The position numbers and the translations under genes were made by a program. This document shows, in pieces, positions 12,171 through 17,778 of a stretch of DNA of 17,778 bases. The notes under the pieces were generated by a model that saw nothing but the letters and a program-made list of their open reading frames with translations, had not been told where the DNA came from and did not search any database. This DNA is from UBA2144 sp964506185 (GTDB lineage: Bacteria; Patescibacteriota; Gracilibacteria; Peribacterales; Peribacteraceae): positions 1-17,778 of the forward strand of contig CAZDKL010000028.1 of NCBI GenBank assembly GCA_964506185.1. Direction: 5' to 3'. Position 1 is the first letter of the stretch, and each line of letters begins with the position of its first letter.

Positions 12171-13082
12171 TTATGCTGCTTGTTTTGTTTTGCTTCTTTT
12201 CGGCCTCTTGTGTGTAAAGTAGGCAGCCATACCGGCAGCAACAGGAACTTGTCTCTCTCCTTGGTCAATCCTATATCGTTTCCCATTTCTGCTCTGACCT
12301 TTTCTTTTCAATCGCTTTTCGCCGTTTTTTTTGTAACCAACTGAATCTGCATCGACACTCGAACCTGTCCAAACAGAAAGAGCGGATTTGCTTCTTCCGA
12401 TGCCTTTGCTTCTTGCACGATCTTTGCTCTTTGCACCCGCTCCGCTATGCCCCCAATTCGTATCTGCAAGGTGCTCACGTAAAATGCCCCTAAGTTCAGC
12501 TCTGGCTCTATGTAATCTGGATCTTACTGTGCCCACGCTGATGTCAACTATCTGAGCTATTTCTTCATAACTGCATTCCTCAATTGATCTAAGCACAAGG
12601 ATTGTGCGATGCTCTTCCGATAACTGCTGTATTGCCCATCCAATATGTTCAATTCCTTCGGAATCAGAACAGGCTTCCAAAGGATCTTCTGCTTTTGTAT
12701 CGGCTTCCCCTGTAGCAGCTCTCAAAATGTCTGCATCAGCAAGCATCTCTTTTTGGGCCACCGGTTTTCTACGACGACTGATCGCAATATTGAAACCTAT
12801 CCTGTAAAGCCAAGTGTAAAACGCAGATCCTTGCTTGAACCCGCCAAGACCTTTTATTGCATTGATAAAAGCTTCCTGTGCGACATCTTCTGCAGCTACT
12901 CGATCTTTGGTAACATGAACCACTGCATTAACCAATCTGTCGTAATACATCTCATGAAAATAAGTCATTACCTCCCGTTGTTCTGACCCCATCCCACCAT
13001 TGCTATTAACTTTTCCCTCAGACTTATACCGATCGATCATTTCCATTTCTCTTTCTTTGGTTGATATAGCGCTTGCAACCAT
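12171..13082 (-). CDS. ECF-type (sigma-70 family) sigma factor with long basic C-terminal tail
   Basis: This 303-aa alternative sigma factor has region 2 at about 38-105 (YFHEMYYDRLVNAV, DRVAAEDVAQEAFINAI, FYTWLYRIGFNIAISRRRK) and region 4 at about 148-200 (LSEEHRTILVLRSIEECSYEEIAQI with helix-turn-helix VDISVGTVRSRLHRARAEL). Regions 1 and 3 are absent, as in ECF sigmas. Such proteins are normally near 200 aa; here about 95 extra residues (208-303) rich in Lys, Arg, Ser and Gly follow. The tail has no membrane segment or clear fold, so an attached anti-sigma domain is not visible, and no anti-sigma gene is next to it. A basic tail could hold DNA or RNA polymerase. It sits directly upstream of dnaG-rpoD, where rpsU often lies. 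TAGAAT 9 nt before the ATG supports this start. Confidence 0.9.
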   Translation of the reverse strand: MVASAISTKEREMEMIDRYKSEGKVNSNGGMGSEQREVMTYFHEMYYDRLVNAVVHVTKDRVAAEDVAQEAFINAIKGLGGFKQGSAFYTWLYRIGFNIAISRRRKPVAQKEMLADADILRAATGEADTKAEDPLEACSDSEGIEHIGWAIQQLSEEHRTILVLRSIEECSYEEIAQIVDISVGTVRSRLHRARAELRGILREHLADTNWGHSGAGAKSKDRARSKGIGRSKSALSVWTGSSVDADSVGYKKNGEKRLKRKGQSRNGKRYRIDQGERQVPVAAGMAAYFTHKRPKRSKTKQAA

Positions 13083-13091
13083 ATTGCCAAG

Positions 13092-13119
13092 ATTCTAGTC
13101 CACTAATTTTATACTTCAA
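13092..13119 (-). promoter_or_regulatory. Promoter of the ECF-type sigma gene
   Basis: TTGAAG (13114-13119), 16-bp spacer, TAGAAT (13092-13097), 9 nt before the ATG. It looks like a housekeeping promoter and not an ECF-type autoregulatory site, so autoregulation is not supported. Confidence 0.55.
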
Positions 13120-13174
13120 GCAGATCGTTATTGCTTCTAATGCAAAACAAATGATCTGGATAGATGCACTTCGG

Positions 13175-13774
13175 CTATGCCGCATCTTGAACAGCTAATT
13201 TATGCTCAAGCGGGCCATTGTAGTTATCAAACTCGAATGGCAATGTTTGTAAAAACTGTGCCCTTACTGTCCTAATTACAGGCTCATAATCTCTCATAAT
13301 CCTTATCTGCGCATCTCTTCTTTCATGCCTGAAAACCTGAAAATGCAGATTTGGTATATCACCCACATGTCCGCTCAATCCGGTTCTTGCAAGAACTTGT
13401 CCCTCGCTAACACGTTGTCCGGGAAATACATGTGCACTGCCTTTTAACAGATGACCGTAAAGAGTTTGAAAATTACCATGATCAACTGTAATCAAATTTG
13501 ATGGAGGCACGTTGTCCCCATCATAATCCGTATCAAGTGAATACTTATCAGATCCCATACATACAATTTTCACACAACCATCTCTTGCTGCTGTTACCAG
13601 AGAGCCCAATGGCAAACCCAGATCGACAGCCCAGCTGAGATCAACATAATATCCATATCTGTTCCCGCTGTTGTGGCCATGCGGTCCGTGAAATCCCTGC
13701 ACAATATTTGTTTTGTGCGCCTCATCTCTGAACGGCAGACTAACGCCTCGTATTGGCTCTATAGTTTCATGCAC
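13175..13774 (-). CDS. M23-family (LytM-like) peptidase domain protein, no signal peptide
   Basis: This 199-aa protein is almost entirely one M23 beta-fold domain, the family of zinc endopeptidases that cut peptidoglycan cross-links. The first zinc motif is seen as GHNSGNRYGYYVDLSWA, with His34 and Asp45, leading to VTAARDGCV (60-68). The YGHLLKGS segment (106-113) gives His108, and GQVLARTGLSGHVGD precedes PNLHFQVF (141-148). The usual HxH there reads Asn142-Leu-His144: the zinc histidine is kept, but the first histidine, usually catalytic, is asparagine. It may be a weak or inactive enzyme of the regulatory LytM type, or a variant subfamily. No signal peptide or membrane segment is seen, so its location is unclear. 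The GTG start follows a TTGACA-16-TAGTAT promoter by 8 nt and no in-frame ATG exists nearby. Downstream of leuS. Confidence 0.85.
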   Translation of the reverse strand: MHETIEPIRGVSLPFRDEAHKTNIVQGFHGPHGHNSGNRYGYYVDLSWAVDLGLPLGSLVTAARDGCVKIVCMGSDKYSLDTDYDGDNVPPSNLITVDHGNFQTLYGHLLKGSAHVFPGQRVSEGQVLARTGLSGHVGDIPNLHFQVFRHERRDAQIRIMRDYEPVIRTVRAQFLQTLPFEFDNYNGPLEHKLAVQDAA

Positions 13775-13782
13775 AAGGAAAC

Positions 13783-13810
13783 ATACTACTATCTTTCATC
13801 AGATTGTCAA
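13783..13810 (-). promoter_or_regulatory. Promoter of the M23 peptidase gene
   Basis: Perfect TTGACA (13805-13810), 16-bp spacer, TAGTAT (13783-13788), ending 8 nt before the GTG start. It lies just after the leuS stop codon, giving the peptidase a promoter of its own. Confidence 0.65.
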
Positions 13811-13815
13811 TCTTC

Positions 13816-16230
13816 TTATACGACAAAACTCACCAGCTTCCCTTCGATGTAAATCTCCTTCTTTATCTTCTTATCCTCGATAAATCTTTTTACGTTTTCA
13901 ACTTCTTTAGCTTGAGCTACCGCATCCTTTTCGGAAATATCTGAGCTTGCTTCGAAGTCACCTCGGAGCTTCCCGTTAACTTGAACTGCAATGGCAACCG
14001 TATCTGACTGAGTCAGTTTTTCATCGAATTTAGGCCACTCTTGCTCAACTACAAATCCCTTTTGACCTAAGCCTTCCCATAGTTCTTCTGACAGGTGCGG
14101 AGCTAATGGAGACAGAAGTTTTACAAAAGTTTCAGCTGACTCTTTATCGATCCCCTCTTTTTCGGTCAGATTAAGGAACTCCATAAGAGCCGAGATTGCC
14201 GTGTTGAACCTGAGCTCATTCATTTCCTCTGTACATTTTTTGATAGCTCTGTTTAGCCCTACAGTAAGCGCTTTACTCTGTTCACCAAATTTATTCTGAG
14301 TAATTATTTTGTACGCTTTCTTAGCAAACCTATCAAGCCCCTTTATCCCGGTATCATTCCAGTCTCCACCATCCGCAAACGGACCCATAAACATCATATA
14401 AAGACGGAAGACATCCGACCCATACTTCTCCACAAACTCATCGGGGCTGACCACGTTGCCTTTGCTCTTGCTCATCTTCGCACCTTTGTGAGTTATAAGT
14501 CCCTGATGGAAAAGCCTCTGGAAAGGTTCATCTACAGACACATATCCAAAATCTTTTAAGGCCATTGTTACAAACCTTGCGTATATCAAATGCATGCAAG
14601 CATGCTCCGGTCCGCCGATGTACATATCAACCGGCATCCATTTCTTTTCAACTGTCTTTGGAACAAATTCCTTCTGACTGTTTTCTGAAAGGAATCTGAA
14701 CTGATAGAAACTTGAACAGACAAACGTATCCATAGTATCAACTTCCGGAGTCCATCCTTTTCCAAAAATCTTTTCCACTCTTTCCGTCAATTCTTTCGAC
14801 TGAGCAATGGGAGAAGTCCCCGTCGGCTTAAACTCAACATCAGTCGGAAGTATCCATGGAAGATGCTCTTCCGGAACAGGATGCGCTTTGCCATCGGGAT
14901 CGTAAACAATTGGAATCAAAGCGCCCCAATAACGCTGGCGGGAAACAAGCCAGTCGCGGAGCCTGTAATTTATTCCGGTATCTCCCAGCTTATTCTTTTT
15001 AATATAATCAACGATCGGATCGTATGCATCGCCCCATTTCATGCCCTTAACTTCATCCGGAGTATCCAATATTCCATCTTCAGCTTTAAAGTAACAGTAT
15101 TCTTGGTTTCTGACTTTCTTTGCCTCCTTCTCGTCAGGCGGAACCATAACAGTCTTCAATGGAATGTCGTATTTCTTTGCAAATGCAAAGTCCCTCTCGT
15201 CATGAGCTGAACAGTTCACAATTCCGGTTCCATAGTCAGCCACAACAAATGAAGCTATCCAAATGGGCAGATCTCCTGTTCCAAATGGATTATCAACGTA
15301 TCTTCCCGTGAAGATGCCTTCCATTTCATTTTCAATATCAAAGTCCCCTGAGGCTTTCCTTGCAGCAACACGATTCGAAAACTCCAAAACTTCTTTTTCA
15401 TACTTGGTCCCCTTTACAAGCTCCGGAACAAGAGGATGCTCGGGCGCGATAATAGTAAAAGTTTGCGCCATGAAAGTCTGCGGTACGGTGTCGAACACTT
15501 CAAATTCAATATCCAAGTCTTTGATCTTCTCTTTAAATAGAATTCCTTCCTTTCTGCCAATCCAGTTCTTCTGCATAAGCTTTGTTTTTTCCGGCCAATC
15601 TATATTTTTTAAACCATCCAGAAGCCTCTGAGAATAATCAGTTATCTTCCAATACCATTGTGCCAATGGCTTTTGTACGACTTCCGTTTCACACCTTTCG
15701 CACTTTCCATCCCAAACCTGCTCGTTTGCAAGAACCGTCTGGCACCCTGAACAGAAGTTCACGTTGCCATCTTTTTTGTAAGCCAAATCATTTTTGAACA
15801 TTTCCAGAAACAACCACTGAGTCCATCTGTAGTAATCAGGATTTGACGTGTCCAGGCTTTTGCTCCAATCGTACATGCAGCCCATGCGTTTAAACTGCTC
15901 AATCATCACTCCAACATTATCTTCGGTTGATTTGGCGGGAGGAGTTCCGGTTTTAATTGCATAGTTTTCCGCAGGAAGGCCGAATGCATCAAATCCCATC
16001 GGATGAAATACGTCTTTCCCCTGCATTTTACGGAATCTGCTGAAAGTATCCGGAACACAGTACATATACCAATGTCCTACGTGCAGACGCGCTCCGCTTG
16101 GATACGGGTACATGACAAGGCAGTAATAAGGATCTTTAGCTTTCTTGAAGTCTGTCTCGTACACCTTCTTCTCTTCCCACTTCTTCTGCCATTTGGCCTC
16201 GACGGCTGATGGGTCGTATTCGGGTTGCAT
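13816..16230 (-). CDS. leuS: Leucine--tRNA ligase
   Basis: This 804-aa class Ia aminoacyl-tRNA synthetase charges tRNA-Leu in the cytosol. The HIGH motif reads HVGH (50-53, within YPYPSGARLHVGHW) and KMSKS is at 585-589 (GAKMSKSKGN). A zinc knuckle has Cys160, Cys163, Cys177 and Cys180. The CP1 editing domain (about 220-420) is complete, with SAHDERDF (341-348) holding the Asp that removes mischarged amino acids and GTGDLPIW (317-324). DWLVSRQRYWG (426-436) and the anticodon-binding and C-terminal (VQVNGKLRG) domains follow. The length equals that of typical short bacterial LeuS (about 805). The start MQPEYDPSAVEAKWQ is chosen by family alignment; the frame is open to a TTG at 16260, with another ATG at 16236. 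Divergent from der. Confidence 0.97.
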   Translation of the reverse strand: MQPEYDPSAVEAKWQKKWEEKKVYETDFKKAKDPYYCLVMYPYPSGARLHVGHWYMYCVPDTFSRFRKMQGKDVFHPMGFDAFGLPAENYAIKTGTPPAKSTEDNVGVMIEQFKRMGCMYDWSKSLDTSNPDYYRWTQWLFLEMFKNDLAYKKDGNVNFCSGCQTVLANEQVWDGKCERCETEVVQKPLAQWYWKITDYSQRLLDGLKNIDWPEKTKLMQKNWIGRKEGILFKEKIKDLDIEFEVFDTVPQTFMAQTFTIIAPEHPLVPELVKGTKYEKEVLEFSNRVAARKASGDFDIENEMEGIFTGRYVDNPFGTGDLPIWIASFVVADYGTGIVNCSAHDERDFAFAKKYDIPLKTVMVPPDEKEAKKVRNQEYCYFKAEDGILDTPDEVKGMKWGDAYDPIVDYIKKNKLGDTGINYRLRDWLVSRQRYWGALIPIVYDPDGKAHPVPEEHLPWILPTDVEFKPTGTSPIAQSKELTERVEKIFGKGWTPEVDTMDTFVCSSFYQFRFLSENSQKEFVPKTVEKKWMPVDMYIGGPEHACMHLIYARFVTMALKDFGYVSVDEPFQRLFHQGLITHKGAKMSKSKGNVVSPDEFVEKYGSDVFRLYMMFMGPFADGGDWNDTGIKGLDRFAKKAYKIITQNKFGEQSKALTVGLNRAIKKCTEEMNELRFNTAISALMEFLNLTEKEGIDKESAETFVKLLSPLAPHLSEELWEGLGQKGFVVEQEWPKFDEKLTQSDTVAIAVQVNGKLRGDFEASSDISEKDAVAQAKEVENVKRFIEDKKIKKEIYIEGKLVSFVV

Positions 16231-16273
16231 ATGCATAAATGGTACCTGTTTTCCTTTCAAAGCGCATCAAATG

Positions 16274-16282
16274 TGATATACT
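16274..16282 (+). promoter_or_regulatory. Extended -10 promoter of der
   Basis: TGA-TATACT, a textbook extended -10, ends 10 nt before the ATG at 16293. The -35 is poor, as is usual for extended -10 promoters. It lies in the 62-bp divergent region with leuS. Confidence 0.6.
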
Positions 16283-16292
16283 TTTCTTCTCG

Positions 16293-17633
16293 ATGGTCAG
16301 ACTACCAACAGTCGCAATAATCGGAAGACCCAATACAGGTAAATCTACGCTGTTCAATCGCCTCGTAGGACATAGAAAAGCGATTGTTTCCGATGTGCCG
16401 GGTACGACCAGAGATCAGGTTGCAGGCAAAGTCGAATCTGAGCAATTGGACTTCTTGCTGATAGATACGGGAGGAATGGGTGGTGGTTCGGCCGATCATG
16501 AGTTTAAGGATGACGTTCAGGTTCAGTCGTCTATTGCACTGGAAAGCGCTGATCTTATTCTGTTTACGCTCAATTCCCGCGAAGATCTGACTTCCAGTGA
16601 TTTTGAAATCATCGATGACCTTAGGAAGAAAAAGCAATCGCATGTGCCTGTGATAATTGTTCTGACCAAGTGCGACGACACTTCCATTATCGATGAGATA
16701 TTGCCTGAGTATTATGCGCTTGATATAGCGGATGAAATCGTACCAATCAGCGCAATGCATATGATTGGTGTTGAGGAACTTACTAATGTTGTTATTGAAA
16801 AACTCATTGACCTCAACTTCAGCAACGAAGAAAACCTAACACCTGTTACCTGTAACCTAAAACCTAGAATTGCAATCATAGGCAAACCAAACGTTGGTAA
16901 AAGCTCTCTGATAAATGCCTTCATGTCCGAGAAGCAACAAGAGTCATCCCAATTATTGGTTTCTGAGGTTCCGGGAACGACGCGCGACTCTGTTGATGTT
17001 TCAATCAAGTATCACGATCAGGAATATATATTTATAGACACTGCGGGAATCAAAAGAAGAAAGAGTACAGATCAAGGAATCGAAACTTATGCATACCTAA
17101 GAAGTATTCAATCATTGGAACATTCGGATATTGCCGTACTTGTGATTGACGCGACTGAGCCGGTGAGCAAACAGGACAAAAGAATCGCGCGGCTTTCGAT
17201 CGAAGAAGGCAAAGGATTGATTGTACTTCTTAATAAGTCTGACAAGCTTTCCGGATCGGAAAAAGAATTAGCGGTGGAGAATGCCCGAAGAGAACTTGCC
17301 TTCTGTGCATTCGCTCCTTTTCTTTGCGTCTCCGCGGAAACCAGAAAAGATCTTCTAAAGATTTTCGATCTGATCGAAATGGTGAATCAAAGCAGAACCA
17401 GAAGAATTGCCACAAAGGCCCTTAATGACTGGTTTAGAAAAGAAGCTGTGGGCAAGAGCCTGGCTTCTTCCAAGCATATCACCCAAGCCGAAGACATACC
17501 TCCCACGTTCGTATTGTTTGCCAAGAACCCGAAAAAGATCCACTTGAATCAGATTAAGTCTTTGGAAAAAAGCCTGAGGAGCACTTTCGGATTTGATGGC
17601 TCCCCAATCAGATGGGTCACTAAAAACAGTTAA
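16293..17633 (+). CDS. der: Ribosome-assembly GTPase Der (EngA), two GTPase domains
   Basis: This 446-aa essential GTPase acts in late 50S subunit assembly. Domain 1 has P-loop GRPNTGKST (11-19), switch PGTTRD (36-41), DTGG (58-61) and TKCD (125-128, in place of NKxD; Thr is accepted there). Domain 2 has GKPNVGKSS (197-205), PGTTRD (227-232), DTAGI (249-253) and NKSD (314-317). The C-terminal KH-like domain (about 370-446) holds PPTFVLFAKNP. The frame is open to 16239, but ATG 16293 puts the P-loop at the expected place and follows an extended -10. The linker between the two GTPase domains (about 179-192, LTPVTCNLKPR) is encoded by five 7-bp repeats of ACCTNNN, an unusual origin for a protein segment. 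Confidence 0.97.
   Translation: MVRLPTVAIIGRPNTGKSTLFNRLVGHRKAIVSDVPGTTRDQVAGKVESEQLDFLLIDTGGMGGGSADHEFKDDVQVQSSIALESADLILFTLNSREDLTSSDFEIIDDLRKKKQSHVPVIIVLTKCDDTSIIDEILPEYYALDIADEIVPISAMHMIGVEELTNVVIEKLIDLNFSNEENLTPVTCNLKPRIAIIGKPNVGKSSLINAFMSEKQQESSQLLVSEVPGTTRDSVDVSIKYHDQEYIFIDTAGIKRRKSTDQGIETYAYLRSIQSLEHSDIAVLVIDATEPVSKQDKRIARLSIEEGKGLIVLLNKSDKLSGSEKELAVENARRELAFCAFAPFLCVSAETRKDLLKIFDLIEMVNQSRTRRIATKALNDWFRKEAVGKSLASSKHITQAEDIPPTFVLFAKNPKKIHLNQIKSLEKSLRSTFGFDGSPIRWVTKNS
16834..16868 (+). repeat. Five tandem heptamers (ACCTNNN) inside der
   Basis: ACCTAAC, ACCTGTT, ACCTGTA, ACCTAAA, ACCTAGA in direct succession. 35 bp falls in the interdomain linker. Similar period-7 repeats elsewhere in the window are intergenic. 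Confidence 0.8.
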
Positions 17634-17640
17634 CACGCTC

Positions 17641-17666
17641 ATCCCGCGTTCGCGGGATTCGCTTTT
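17641..17666 (+). terminator. Intrinsic terminator of der
   Basis: 8-bp hairpin ATCCCGCG-tt-CGCGGGAT starting 8 bp after the der stop, followed by TCGCTTTT. Confidence 0.65.
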
Positions 17667-17729
17667 GACAATTAACAATTGACCTCTCGACATCCTGAAA
17701 ATTTAGACTGTCAATTGTCAACTGATGAA
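17666..17729. repeat. Heptamer repeats facing each other downstream of der
   Basis: TGACAAT, TAACAAT, TGACCTC (17666-17686) and TGTCAAT, TGTCAAC, TGATGAA (17709-17729). The two groups are roughly inverted (TTGACA/TGTCAA type) around about 22 bp of unremarkable DNA. Confidence 0.5.
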
Positions 17730-17731
17730 CT

Positions 17732-17778
17732 ACCGCCAGCTTACGCAGGCGGTGTCCTAGAGGGCAAGCTTCGCTTGT
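17732..17778. repeat. Two GC-rich hairpins at the window end
   Basis: ACCGCC-a-GC-ttac-GC-a-GGCGGT (17732-17753) and CAAGC-ttc-GCTTG (17765-17777), spaced by 11 bp. No gene is seen; the stretch is cut by the window edge and looks like the start of a dispersed structured repeat. Confidence 0.45.

Noticed and set aside
1..17778. TGA read as glycine (as in Gracilibacteria/Absconditabacteria)
   Set aside because: All genes are full length under the standard code, with no in-frame TGA needed to complete a domain.
1..17778. tRNA or rRNA genes
   Set aside because: I saw no cloverleaf with a GTTCRANNC arm and no rRNA-like sequence in the intergenic regions, which are mostly too short to hold one.

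Overview
The window reads as chromosomal DNA of a small-genome bacterium, most plausibly of the Candidate Phyla Radiation (Patescibacteria). The evidence is the compact set of housekeeping genes, an FtsK with a long acidic spacer, a single-chain UvrD-type helicase-nuclease, a DUF378 mini membrane protein, a free-standing four-helix-bundle (23S-IVP/bAvd-like) gene and very short intergenic regions. The lineage call is inference: there is no rRNA or tRNA gene in the window. The standard bacterial code (TAA/TAG/TGA as stops) fits all genes.

Layout. Positions 1-850 are accessory: a small cysteine-rich reading frame without a good start (99-362), then a GC-rich block (about 457-811) bounded by inverted repeats that carries one small unknown gene. 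Positions 859-1692 (minus) encode an RmlD-type sugar-nucleotide reductase. FtsK (1772-4018) and RdgB (4153-4755) run on the plus strand, separated by a large nested palindrome. Positions 4756-5023 hold no gene but several hairpins. A UvrD-like helicase fused to a PD-(D/E)XK nuclease (5024-7984, minus) follows. DUF378 (8105-8305), its terminator and the four-helix-bundle gene (8417-8773) lie on the plus strand, converging on a minus-strand block that reads, in transcription order, leuS - M23 peptidase - ECF-type sigma factor - dnaG - rpoD. This resembles the 'macromolecular synthesis' dnaG-rpoD operon, with an extra sigma factor where rpsU often sits. der (16293-17633) is divergent from leuS.

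Three themes stand out. (1) Most housekeeping genes have a recognisable -10 hexamer (often with a -35) only 6-10 nt before the start codon and no Shine-Dalgarno, so their mRNAs are probably leaderless. This rule also fixes several start codons. Only two genes have a strong Shine-Dalgarno, and both are accessory genes bounded by inverted repeats. (2) Degenerate tandem repeats with a period of exactly 7 bp occur at several sites, mostly intergenic, but one lies inside der and encodes the linker between its two GTPase domains. (3) The housekeeping sigma factor carries a C-terminal zinc-ribbon-like tail (two CxxC pairs) beyond region 4.2, and the second sigma factor has a long basic tail. Together they suggest an unusual transcription apparatus.
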